Shown: positions 1-5,942, numbered from the stretch's first letter. The stretch: DNA of 6,379 bases from Oscillospiraceae bacterium (GCA_028705905.1 JAQWCP010000098.1:1-6379); one strand, 5' to 3'. Translations and numbers: made by a program. Notes: generated by a model from the letters alone, not told the origin.

Positions 1-82
1 TCTTAAGCAAATGGTTATCTGGTATCAGTTCACCCAGATCCATTACAATCATCTGAAGTTGTTTGTCTGTACGGCCCATCAT
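1..82 (-). CDS. Transposase N-terminus, IS1182-like (partial, runs off the left edge)
   Basis: Only 27 codons are visible. They read MMGRTDKQLQM, then a stretch ending LGELIPDNHLLK. A short start, a hydrophobic-acidic segment and a 'LIP-x-[ND]-HLL' motif are typical of the N-terminus of IS1182-type (DUF772/DDE) transposases of Clostridia. That assignment rests on family knowledge and a short match. The frame is closed by TGA just upstream, so the start must be the ATG at 80-82 or the one at 77-79. An AGGAG site at 94-98 lies 11 nt before the first. An extended -10 promoter sits directly upstream, as expected for an insertion sequence carrying its own promoter. The catalytic domain lies outside the window, so whether the element is intact cannot be judged. 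Another DNA-binding protein is possible. Confidence 0.6.
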   Translation of the reverse strand, partial: MMGRTDKQLQMIVMDLGELIPDNHLLK

Positions 83-93
83 TTCTCATCACA

Positions 94-116
94 CTCCTAT
101 GGGCTCTATTATACCA
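94..116 (-). promoter_or_regulatory. Extended -10 promoter and Shine-Dalgarno site of the edge transposase
   Basis: On the minus strand TGGTATAAT (108-116) is a perfect -10 hexamer with the TGn extension. AGGAG at 94-98 follows about 10 nt later. There is no good -35 at 17 bp. A perfect TTGACA exists at 141-146 but is 27 bp from the -10, too far to act with it. The extended -10 may compensate. The implied leader is only about 20 nt. Confidence 0.5.
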
Positions 117-131
117 TCAAGCTCGTTTCAT

Positions 132-155
132 AGGGGACTTTGTCAACAGGTCCCT
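132..155. repeat. Imperfect inverted repeat, possible insertion-sequence end
   Basis: AGGGGAC (132-138) and GTCCCT (150-155) are inverted with one bulged G around an 11-nt loop. The loop contains TGTCAA, the complement of TTGACA. The repeat lies about 50-70 bp upstream of the transposase start, where the terminal repeat of the element would be expected. The matching opposite end is outside the window, so the boundary cannot be confirmed. Confidence 0.25.
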
Positions 156-212
156 TATTCTACCTTATCCGGTTCTATCCCTATATTGACATGGATTTCT
201 AACCAAATGCAG

Positions 213-250
213 AACAGGGCTGACACCGCGTGCACGGCGTCAACCCTGTT
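213..250. terminator. Strong hairpin downstream of the histidine-kinase gene, possible terminator
   Basis: AACAGGG (213-219) pairs with CCCTGTT (244-250), TGAC (221-224) with GTCA (239-242), and CCG (226-228) with CGG (235-237), leaving a 6-nt loop and two single mismatches. That is 14 bp in all. It lies 76 bp past the stop of the kinase gene. In the minus-strand transcript the hairpin is followed by CTGCATTTGG, a poor U-tract. On the plus strand TAAAATTTTGGGCATTTTT follows. It may end kinase transcription weakly, or separate the kinase unit from the insertion sequence. It could equally be a palindromic intergenic repeat. Confidence 0.4.
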
Positions 251-325
251 TAAAATTTTGGGCATTTTTCTGTGATGTTTTATTATTTCAACCTGTTCAG
301 ATGGGGTGCAAAGAAGAGGTTGCAT

Positions 326-1429
326 TTATTCTAAATCTGAGGGGAGGAAACAGGAGGAGGGAAGCGCATCCGACAGTTCCACAAGCGCGAGAGAAAGATC
401 ACTTTCTAAAGCCACAGTCGGTGTGTGTAATGTGTAGGACGGTTTCTCCAATGGCAATGTGATCGTGACCCGGGTGCCTTTTCCCTCTTTGCTAGTGAGC
501 GCAACTGTACCGTCGCTCAGTCTGGCGACATGGCGTACAAATGAAAGACCCAGCCCTACACCAGAAGAAATGTCTGTAAAGGCACCTTCTTCCTCAAACC
601 GGTGAAAGATCGTATTGAGCATATGGTCGGGGACACCAATGCCGGTGTCGCTGACAGTGAGGTATACCCGCTGAGAAACGACTTTCATTTGCAGTTTGAT
701 TTCTCCGCCAGCCGGTGTGAATTTCATGGCGTTCGAGATGAGCTGGTACAACATACGTTCCAAATGAATGGATTTTCCATGCACGGTATGGGATCCTTCT
801 GCGCCTTCTAAAGAAAAATCAAGCTGTAGCTGTTTGGCCAGTGGGCCAACTTGTGCTGCCACCTTGTGGCAGACATCTGTAATATTACATTGGTCAGAGG
901 AATCGGGAAGAGAACTGGAATCAAGTGATTTTTCGAACATAGAGAGCATATGCATAATACGGACTAAGCGATAACAGTTTTGATTCAAAATGCTGAGATA
1001 TCGTTCTGATTTTGGATTATTTATAGACTCTACAATCGGGACCAGAAGCTGCGAAACGTACATCAGCGGCGCTGTGATATCTTGTATCTTGTTGACTAAA
1101 GAAAGCAGGAGCTGAGGTGGAATGGACTGCTCCGTTTTCCGCTGCAGGAAGAAGAGAACGGATCCATCTAGTGTATGGGTAGTCACCTCATAGAGCGTTT
1201 CGTTCAAAGAAAGGACAGCGCTGAACCGCTCTTCAGACTCAACAGAAAAGATGGTGGTAAGTGCTGACGGTAATTCTTGTTTCAGTGTCAATGGTTGATC
1301 AAACGCAGAGAACAATTGCTGTGCTGGCACGTTGAAATATTGAATGCATTGGTTGGAATCAGACAAGATGACGGGATTGGAGAATCCGTCGAACAATTGT
1401 GCCCAGGAGGATGCAGTGGGAGACAACAT
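326..1429 (-). CDS. PAS-like/histidine-kinase protein lacking the usual phospho-acceptor His
   Basis: This 367-residue protein belongs to the sensor histidine kinase family, which passes phosphate from ATP through a conserved His to a response regulator. Residues about 10-95 look like a PAS sensor fold. About 105-168 form the two-helix dimerisation region, and 215-328 form the HATPase domain. The ATP site looks complete: N-box with N233, G1 box DTGIG (261-265), F-box FHRF (275-278) and G2 box GVGLGL (290-295). In helix 1 the canonical H-E-L-R-T-P-L reads Q-D-I-T-A-P-L (116-122), so Q116 stands where His is expected. There is no transmembrane segment, so it is probably cytoplasmic. A 35-residue tail follows the ATPase domain. 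ATG 1429 was chosen because AAGGAGT lies 8 nt upstream; an open frame continues upstream to TTG 1543 but contains the promoter. No response regulator gene is visible. It may be a pseudokinase or scaffold. Family confidence is high; activity is uncertain. Confidence 0.87.
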   Translation of the reverse strand: MLSPTASSWAQLFDGFSNPVILSDSNQCIQYFNVPAQQLFSAFDQPLTLKQELPSALTTIFSVESEERFSAVLSLNETLYEVTTHTLDGSVLFFLQRKTEQSIPPQLLLSLVNKIQDITAPLMYVSQLLVPIVESINNPKSERYLSILNQNCYRLVRIMHMLSMFEKSLDSSSLPDSSDQCNITDVCHKVAAQVGPLAKQLQLDFSLEGAEGSHTVHGKSIHLERMLYQLISNAMKFTPAGGEIKLQMKVVSQRVYLTVSDTGIGVPDHMLNTIFHRFEEEGAFTDISSGVGLGLSFVRHVARLSDGTVALTSKEGKGTRVTITLPLEKPSYTLHTPTVALESDLSLALVELSDALPSSCFLPSDLE

Positions 1430-1437
1430 ATATAGAT

Positions 1438-1444
1438 ACTCCTT
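1438..1444 (-). promoter_or_regulatory. Shine-Dalgarno site fixing the histidine-kinase start
   Basis: AAGGAGT on the minus strand is separated by 8 nt from ATG 1427-1429. The frame stays open for 38 more codons upstream (to TTG 1543), but no comparable site precedes that TTG. This site supports the shorter, 367-residue protein. Confidence 0.8.
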
Positions 1445-1497
1445 ATAGAAGAAATAGAGCGGATCCATCAAATATATCTTGAGCGCATTTGTAAATG

Positions 1498-1526
1498 AGT
1501 ATAGCAGAATTTTGTAAAAAATACAA
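1498..1526 (-). promoter_or_regulatory. Sigma-A promoter of the histidine-kinase gene
   Basis: The -35 is TTGTAT (1521-1526), the spacer is 17 bp, and the -10 is TATACT (1498-1503) with a TGC extension (1504-1506). The start would be near 1491, giving a leader of about 60 nt. A small inverted repeat CATTT-GT-AAATG (1486-1497) spans that predicted start and could be an operator, although it is short. The promoter sits in the 126-bp gap after the deacetylase gene, so the kinase can be expressed independently of it. Confidence 0.6.
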
Positions 1527-1555
1527 GAAATAATGGGATGCAAGTCGTAGAAAAA

Positions 1556-2389
1556 TTAGACGATCCGCTGGAAAAATAGTTCTGTGTCGATGCCGCCGGA
1601 GCGGTTGAATCGACCCAATAAAAGAAGGGAATCGATATGATCCGGAATCAAATTCCATCGTTCTTCGCAAGTAAATGCAATGCGAAAGCCAAGGGAAGTA
1701 AGGCTATCATACGATTCATCACAATGGAGGCCAAAAGGATACACAAAAGCAACCGGGCGTTTTCCGGTATAATGTTGAATTTGGTCTTGCAGGCTCCCAA
1801 GGTCACTTTGCAAAACGGCTCGATATGTTTCAAGAGATTCAGAAGGGTTAATTTGGCACCCTTTCCTCTTTTCATTTTCGATATGTAAGTGGCTGGAATG
1901 ATTGGCAATTTCAATGACTCCGCTTTCTTGCAGTTCTAGGACTTCCGGCCATGTCATATAGGAATAGCTCAAATTATGATCATTGGCTTCCGTATAAAGA
2001 GTGGTGTATTCCCCCACAATGGCAGCACAAGCGTTCATTTGATACTGCCTGAGCAAGGGATATGCATATGCATAAACGCTTTCATACCCATCATCAAAGG
2101 TAATCATAACGGGGTTGTCTGGAAGCGGTACTTGATGGTCTCTATATTCTAAAAATTGTGTTGGCGTAATGGTTTCGTATCCGTGGCTTTTTAAATATTG
2201 TAGATCTGCTTCAAAGTTGTCTACAGCAATGGTGTATGCCCCCACCTTTTCTGGTTCCTTGGTGAGATGGTGATACGTCAGAACCAATAATTTAGGTGCG
2301 GTCGCCCGCATGTGTTGTATCAGTAGCATGTATACTGTACCAGACAGCAGCAGAAGTGCGAGACCAAATGCAAAGATCTTTTTCTGCAT
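1556..2389 (-). CDS. Membrane-anchored polysaccharide deacetylase (CE4 family)
   Basis: This 277-residue enzyme is expected to remove acetyl groups from N-acetylglucosamine in peptidoglycan or an exopolysaccharide at the outer face of the membrane. Residues about 5-25 form an uncleaved-looking signal anchor after a KK pair. The deacetylase (NodB-like) domain follows. It has LTYHHL (37-42) at its start, TFDDG (97-101) with the catalytic-base and metal-binding Asp pair, NHSSHLH (163-169) with metal His residues, and YPFG (217-220). A late RFNRSG (260-265) fits the barrel end. The second metal His is displaced by one residue from the textbook H-[ST]-x-x-H spacing. The frame extends 25 codons upstream, but ATG 2389 has GGAGG 6 nt before it and begins exactly at the signal sequence. 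The actual sugar polymer cannot be told from sequence. The downstream kinase gene is separately promoted. Confidence 0.9.
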   Translation of the reverse strand: MQKKIFAFGLALLLLSGTVYMLLIQHMRATAPKLLVLTYHHLTKEPEKVGAYTIAVDNFEADLQYLKSHGYETITPTQFLEYRDHQVPLPDNPVMITFDDGYESVYAYAYPLLRQYQMNACAAIVGEYTTLYTEANDHNLSYSYMTWPEVLELQESGVIEIANHSSHLHIENEKRKGCQINPSESLETYRAVLQSDLGSLQDQIQHYTGKRPVAFVYPFGLHCDESYDSLTSLGFRIAFTCEERWNLIPDHIDSLLLLGRFNRSGGIDTELFFQRIV

Positions 2390-2395
2390 GTTTTT

Positions 2396-2400
2396 CCTCC
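2396..2400 (-). promoter_or_regulatory. Shine-Dalgarno site fixing the deacetylase start
   Basis: GGAGG on the minus strand lies 6 nt before ATG 2387-2389. It rules against starting 25 codons earlier and makes the signal-anchor sequence the true N-terminus. Confidence 0.8.
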
Positions 2401-2415
2401 AATTTTGCTTTGTAT

Positions 2416-2440
2416 CTCGGCTTGTGCAAAAGCCACCGAG
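2416..2440 (-). other. Hairpin in the deacetylase leader
   Basis: GGCTT (2419-2423) pairs with AAGCC (2430-2434) around a 6-nt loop, and CTC (2416-2418) pairs with GAG (2438-2440) across a 3-nt bulge. Alternatively CTCGG (2416-2420) pairs with CCGAG (2436-2440). It sits 15 nt upstream of the Shine-Dalgarno site. A weak -10-like TACTAT (2442-2447) adjoins it, but no convincing -35 is seen, so the promoter remains unassigned. Confidence 0.35.
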
Positions 2441-2535
2441 AATAGTATGTGCGAACCAAATCATTCAAGACATAGAAAAAATTGCCTGCATAGGAAATCT
2501 TTTTCTTCTATTTGAAATATATACCATGAAGCATT

Positions 2536-2549
2536 TTTTCAATTGAAAA
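2536..2549. repeat. 14-bp perfect palindrome in the deacetylase upstream region
   Basis: TTTTCAATTGAAAA reads identically on both strands. It lies about 150 bp upstream of the deacetylase start. The surrounding DNA is so AT-rich that such a palindrome could arise by chance, but its symmetry and the flanking copies of the same half-site make a regulator binding site possible. Confidence 0.35.
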
Positions 2550-2575
2550 GTTCTTGTTTTTTGAAATGAGTTCTT
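2543..2575. repeat. Two imperfect direct repeats, TTGAAA followed by GTTCTT
   Basis: TTGAAA at 2543-2548 is followed by GTTCTT at 2550-2555. TTGAAA at 2561-2566 is followed by GTTCTT at 2570-2575. The repeats start 18 bp apart, close to two helical turns. Further TTGAAA copies occur at 2512, 2601 and 2705, and the inverse TTTCAA at 2574-2579. Confidence 0.35.
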
Positions 2576-3026
2576 TCAATATAGACGCATTCGATTTTTG
2601 TTGAAAAACAATACATCATTTTGCAATTGTCTATGGAAAATTTTTATTTTGTTAAAGATAAATTGGTAAACAGGAAGAATATATAAAAAGAAAAGCTTTT
2701 AAAATTGAAAATCGAAAGTTGTCGTAGTTTGTCCGGAAATCGAATGAAACAAGATGGCGACAAGTGAAACATGTATATCCATACGCTGGATGGCATCACA
2801 AAGCAGGGAAAATTTGAGAAGCTATATGTATATCTATTCCCGTTGAGAGTCTTTGGTGCGAGAAAAAGATATCATCGCTTTGTACGGGCGGCATCCTGAT
2901 TGTGTGTTCCTGGGGTAGAATGTTAGGAGCCGGTTGTAAACGAACAATAAGGAGAAGAAAGCGGAAAAACAAAGGTGTGGGCTGGAACAAACCAAGAAAA
3001 AAGAGATTGACTTGAGATTTTGGCGG

Positions 3027-3497
3027 TCAGATTTTGGTGTGCTGTTCCAGTTCCAGGAGCATTTTTTTCAGCTCCAGGCCACCGCCATATCCTATGAGGG
3101 AGCCGTTTGCACCGATGACTCGATGGCAGGGGATCAGGATGGGAATGGGGTTGTTGTGGTTGGCAAGGCCAACAGCCCGGGCCGCCTTTGAATTTCCAAT
3201 TTGTTTGGCAATTTCGCCATAGGATCGTGTTTCGCCGTATGGAATGGTTTGTAAGGCATCCCAGACAGTTTTTTGATAAGAGGTGCCCTTTGGATCCAGC
3301 GGGAGATCAAATGTGCTGCGGTTGCCATAAAAATATTCGGTCAATTGTTCTTTGGCACGCAACAGAAGGGGCGTTTCTTGCAAAACACAGTCAGCAGGGG
3401 GAGGATCCCCCGGAAATTGAATGGCCGTGATGAAAGTTTCATTGGCCAAGATCCATAGCGTACCCAGTGGGCTTGGACAAGACGAAGTATATTTCAT
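3027..3497 (-). CDS. ogt: Methylated-DNA--protein-cysteine methyltransferase (O6-alkylguanine-DNA alkyltransferase)
   Basis: This suicide DNA-repair protein transfers an alkyl group from O6-alkylguanine, or less well O4-alkylthymine, in DNA to its own cysteine. The 156 residues match a complete stand-alone Ogt with no Ada-type zinc or regulator domain. The N-terminal Ogt-like domain begins with the usual SPLG segment (9-12). The C-terminal DNA-binding domain starts around TSYQKTVWDAL (72-82). It contains the helix-turn-helix AARAVG (105-110) with the arginine finger R107, then NPIPILIPCHRVIG (116-129) with nucleophile C124. It ends with GYGGGLELKK (136-145), including E142. The ATG has AAAGGA about 8 nt upstream and lies 17 bp after the nfo stop, so the two genes are co-transcribed and perhaps translationally coupled. 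No clear terminator follows. Confidence 0.96.
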   Translation of the reverse strand: MKYTSSCPSPLGTLWILANETFITAIQFPGDPPPADCVLQETPLLLRAKEQLTEYFYGNRSTFDLPLDPKGTSYQKTVWDALQTIPYGETRSYGEIAKQIGNSKAARAVGLANHNNPIPILIPCHRVIGANGSLIGYGGGLELKKMLLELEQHTKI

Positions 3498-3514
3498 TGG
3501 TTTGATCCTTTCTG

Positions 3515-4360
3515 CTAGAGGGAATCGGGTTGATACAGATGTTGCAGCAGTGAGATTTCTTCTGCATATCCAGACAAATCATTGGGGGTTTCCAGGTAAA
3601 ACGGAAGATGTCGTAATTTGGGATGATTGATGATGCGGACGAGCGCGTCCAGGCCGATCTGGCCCTGGCCAATTTTGGCGTGTCGGTCTTTACGGCTACC
3701 GCAAAGGTTCATGCTGTCATTTAGATGAACAGCGCGCAAACGGGGAAGACCGATGATCTGATCAAATTCTTCTAATACGGCATCCAATTGATGGACGATA
3801 TCGTACCCGCTGTCCCAAACGTGGCATGTATCCAGACAAACTCCCATTTTGTGTTGCAACTGGACCTGATTGAGGATGGCGCCCAATTCTTCAAATCGCC
3901 ACCCCACCTCAGTGCCTTTGCCAGCCATTGTCTCCAGAAGGACCATCGTGTGTTGCTGGGGCGTCAAAACATCATTCAATATGTTGGCAATGAATGCAAC
4001 ACCCTGGTTGATGCCTTGCTTCATATGATTGCCCGGATGAAAATTGTAGCAGCAATTGGGGAGAGATTCCAATCTGGAAAGGTCATCCGCTATGGTTTCT
4101 TTTGCAAATTGTCGCAAGTGGGGATCGGCAGAGCAGGCATTGAGTGTATAAGGCGCATGGGCCAATAGATGGGACAGATGATGCGTCTCGGCAAACGTTT
4201 GGTATGCCGCTATATCGGACAGATCTAGGGCTTTTGCGCGGCTGCCTCGTGGGTTGCGGGTGAAAAACTGGGCAGTGTTGGCATGGATAGAAACTGCATC
4301 TTTGGCCATGGCAAGATACCCTCTCGCATTGGAAAGATGGCAACCAAGTAGAAGAGTCAT
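3515..4360 (-). CDS. nfo: Endonuclease IV (AP endonuclease)
   Basis: This enzyme cleaves the DNA backbone 5' to abasic sites and removes 3' blocking groups during base excision repair. It is a trinuclear-zinc TIM-barrel enzyme. The 281-residue length agrees with the family (about 285). All nine zinc ligands known from E. coli Nfo can be placed: H68, H108, E143, D177, H180, H212, D225, H227 and E257. They lie within AHAPY, NFHPG, LLETMAGKG, LDTCH, VHLND, KDRHAKIG and YLETP. Activity is therefore expected. ATG 4360 is preceded by AAGGGAG with 6-nt spacing, and its product starts with the normal first strand. The open frame runs 40 codons further upstream, but that part only translates an intergenic hairpin. 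The gene lies 73 bp after asnS and 17 bp before ogt, in an apparent repair-linked operon. Confidence 0.96.
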   Translation of the reverse strand: MTLLLGCHLSNARGYLAMAKDAVSIHANTAQFFTRNPRGSRAKALDLSDIAAYQTFAETHHLSHLLAHAPYTLNACSADPHLRQFAKETIADDLSRLESLPNCCYNFHPGNHMKQGINQGVAFIANILNDVLTPQQHTMVLLETMAGKGTEVGWRFEELGAILNQVQLQHKMGVCLDTCHVWDSGYDIVHQLDAVLEEFDQIIGLPRLRAVHLNDSMNLCGSRKDRHAKIGQGQIGLDALVRIINHPKLRHLPFYLETPNDLSGYAEEISLLQHLYQPDSL

Positions 4361-4377
4361 GTGATGCTCCCTTTGCG

Positions 4378-4419
4378 CCAAACGTTCCCACTGCGCCAAA
4401 GGCGCAGGGGAACGTTTGG
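4378..4419 (-). other. 19-bp hairpin in the asnS-nfo gap
   Basis: CCAAACGTTCCC (4378-4389) and CTGCGCC (4391-4397) pair with GGCGCAG (4401-4407) and GGGAACGTTTGG (4408-4419). The loop is 3 nt and there is one bulged base at 4390. The stem fills most of the 73-bp gap, starting 15 nt after the asnS stop codon and ending 4 nt before the nfo ribosome binding site. In the transcript no U-run follows, so it is not a normal intrinsic terminator. It might act as an RNA-processing or stability element that sets nfo-ogt expression relative to asnS, or be a palindromic repeat. Confidence 0.7.
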
Positions 4420-4433
4420 AATTTGTGTTTTGT

Positions 4434-5828
4434 CTAAAAGTCTGCATTTCCCACGGTGCGTGGGTGGGGAATGACGTCACGGATATTAGAAATCCCGGTG
4501 AGGTACATCACCATGCGTTCAAACCCCAAGCCAAACCCGGCGTGCTTCGTGCCGCCATAGCGGCGCAAATCCAGGTACCACCAGTAATCTGTCGGGTCAA
4601 GACCCAATTCCAGCATACGGTTTTCCAAAATATCCAAACGTTCTTCTCTCTGGCTTCCGCCGATGATTTCCCCGATACCGGGAACCAGGCAGTCCATTGC
4701 GGCCACCGTTTTCCCATCATCGTTGAGCCGCATATAAAAGGCTTTGATCTCTTTTGGATAGTCGGTGACAAAGATGGGGCGGTCAAAATGTTGTTCTGTC
4801 AGATACCGTTCATGCTCCGTCTGCAGGTCGCAGCCCCATTCCACCGGATATTCAAACTGCACTTTGGCGTTTTTTAAGATCTCAATGGCCTCCGTGTAGG
4901 TGACATGGCCAAACTCAGAGTTGACCACGCCCTTGAGACGCTCCAGCAATCCTTTGTCTACAAAGCTGTTGAAAAACTGCAATTCGTCGGGGCATTGCTC
5001 TAACACAGCGGAGATGACAAATCGGATCATTTGCTCCGCCATCTTCATGTCGTCTTGCAAGTCGGCAAAAGCCATCTCTGGCTCGATCATCCAGAACTCT
5101 GCCGCATGGCGAGCCGTATTGGAATTTTCAGCCCGGAATGTAGGGCCAAATGTATATACATCACCAAACGCCATGGCAAAGCTTTCCGCATTCAATTGGC
5201 CGGAAACCGTTAAATTGGCACTTTTGCCAAAAAAGTCTTGCGTGCAATCTACGGTGCCGTCCTCTGTTTTGGGCAATCGTTCCGGATCGAGGGTGGTGAC
5301 GCGGAACATCTCACCTGCGCCCTCACAGTCGTTTGCGGTAATGATAGGCGTGTGGATATAAACAAAGCCTTGTTCCTGGAAAAAAGTGTGGATGGCATGG
5401 GCCGCGATGGAGCGCACCCGAAAGGCGGCAGAAAATAAATTGGTACGAGGCCGCAGATGGGCGATGGTACGCAAAAATTCTACAGAGTGGCGTTTCTTTT
5501 GCAAAGGATATTCCGGCGCAGAAGCGCCTTCCACTGTAATGGAGGTGGCCTTGCATTCCAAAGGCTGCTTTCCCTCGGGGGTTAGTGCAATAACGCCTTG
5601 CACAATGAGTGCGGCGCCAACATTTTGTTTTGCGATTTCTTTGTAGTTTTCCAGCACTCCAGATTCGAATACCACCTGCAAGTTTTTGAAACAGCTGCCA
5701 TCGTTGAGTTCAATGAATCCAAAGGTCTTCATGTCTCGCGTGGTGCGTATCCAGCCGCCAATCTGTACTGGTTGGCCGGCAAACGATTCTTTTTCTCGGA
5801 ATATTTGTGCGATCTTGGTTCGCTTCAA
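4434..5828 (-). CDS. asnS: Asparaginyl-tRNA synthetase
   Basis: This class IIb synthetase charges tRNA-Asn with asparagine in the cytoplasm. With the TTG start it has 464 residues, close to E. coli AsnRS (466). An N-terminal OB-fold anticodon-binding domain occupies about 15-105 and contains GGWIRTTRD (24-32) and ELNDGSCF (40-47). The catalytic domain shows a motif 1 region (about 124-140), motif 2 FRAEN (231-235) and motif 3 GFGLGFER (431-438) followed by NIRDVIPHPR. The segment ARHAAEFWMIEPEMAF and the insertion before motif 2 fit AsnRS rather than AspRS. A GTG 5 codons upstream (5843) keeps the frame open but has no ribosome site. TTG 5828 has AGGGG 7 nt before it, and its product starts MKRTKIAQIF. 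A strong promoter lies directly upstream. The short leader leaves no room for a T-box. Confidence 0.96.
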   Translation of the reverse strand: MKRTKIAQIFREKESFAGQPVQIGGWIRTTRDMKTFGFIELNDGSCFKNLQVVFESGVLENYKEIAKQNVGAALIVQGVIALTPEGKQPLECKATSITVEGASAPEYPLQKKRHSVEFLRTIAHLRPRTNLFSAAFRVRSIAAHAIHTFFQEQGFVYIHTPIITANDCEGAGEMFRVTTLDPERLPKTEDGTVDCTQDFFGKSANLTVSGQLNAESFAMAFGDVYTFGPTFRAENSNTARHAAEFWMIEPEMAFADLQDDMKMAEQMIRFVISAVLEQCPDELQFFNSFVDKGLLERLKGVVNSEFGHVTYTEAIEILKNAKVQFEYPVEWGCDLQTEHERYLTEQHFDRPIFVTDYPKEIKAFYMRLNDDGKTVAAMDCLVPGIGEIIGGSQREERLDILENRMLELGLDPTDYWWYLDLRRYGGTKHAGFGLGFERMVMYLTGISNIRDVIPHPRTVGNADF

Positions 5829-5865
5829 TGAAAATCCCCTCACAATATCTAAAAATAATATGTTT

Positions 5866-5894
5866 ATTATAGCGTTTTCTTCATATTTTTACAA
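5866..5894 (-). promoter_or_regulatory. Sigma-A promoter of asnS
   Basis: The -10 is a perfect TATAAT (5866-5871 on the minus strand) and the -35 is TTGTAA (5889-5894), 17 bp apart. Transcription should begin near 5859, giving a leader of about 30 nt before the TTG start. The promoter probably drives asnS, nfo and ogt together. Confidence 0.8.
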
Positions 5895-5925
5895 TGCTTT
5901 CTTGCCGGAATCCGGAGAAAGCATT
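5893..5925. repeat. Inverted repeat overlapping the asnS -35 box
   Basis: AATGCTTTCT (5893-5902) pairs with AGAAAGCATT (5916-5925). CCGG (5905-5908) pairs with CCGG (5912-5915) around a 3-nt loop, with a 2-nt bulge at 5903-5904, giving 14 bp. The left arm overlaps the last two positions of the -35 element. It could be an operator or the end of an upstream transcription unit, though no U-run follows on either strand. Confidence 0.5.
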
Positions 5926-5942
5926 CATTTCTTGGCAGCAGG

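Larger units (their letters stand above)
2441..3026. other. Gene-free spacer, strongly AT-rich in its left half
   Basis: I find no supported gene here. About 2470-2740 is very AT-rich and holds repeated TTGAAA motifs, a 14-bp palindrome (2536-2549) and AAAAGCTTTT (2691-2700). About 2740-3026 returns to mixed composition. It has only short reading frames without ribosome binding sites, for example a 42-codon plus-strand frame at 2771-2899. Just after the ogt stop the minus strand has a run of six T (2997-3002), but no good stem precedes it. The spacer must contain the promoter of the deacetylase gene, probably in the AT-rich half, but no single site is convincing. Confidence 0.6.

Noticed and set aside
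63..275. 70-codon plus-strand frame
   Set aside because: It overlaps the transposase start, its promoter and the 213-250 hairpin, and has no ribosome site or recognisable motif.
1430..1543. N-terminal extension of the kinase to TTG 1543
   Set aside because: The extension contains the kinase promoter and has no ribosome site, while ATG 1429 has an excellent one.
2771..2899. 42-codon plus-strand frame starting MYIHTLDGITKQGK
   Set aside because: The start has no ribosome binding site and a stop lies two codons upstream. The basic composition resembles no family I know, so it is kept only as a possible remnant.
2796..2990. 64-codon minus-strand frame in the ogt-deacetylase spacer
   Set aside because: There is no Shine-Dalgarno site, no domain, and no coding-like pattern. 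It is best explained as chance.
4361..4480. 40-codon N-terminal extension of endonuclease IV
   Set aside because: It overlaps the end of asnS and the intergenic hairpin, and the family N-terminus begins at ATG 4360 behind AAGGGAG.
5829..5843. GTG 5843 as asnS start
   Set aside because: No Shine-Dalgarno site precedes it. The AGGGG that would serve TTG 5828 lies inside this 5-codon extension.
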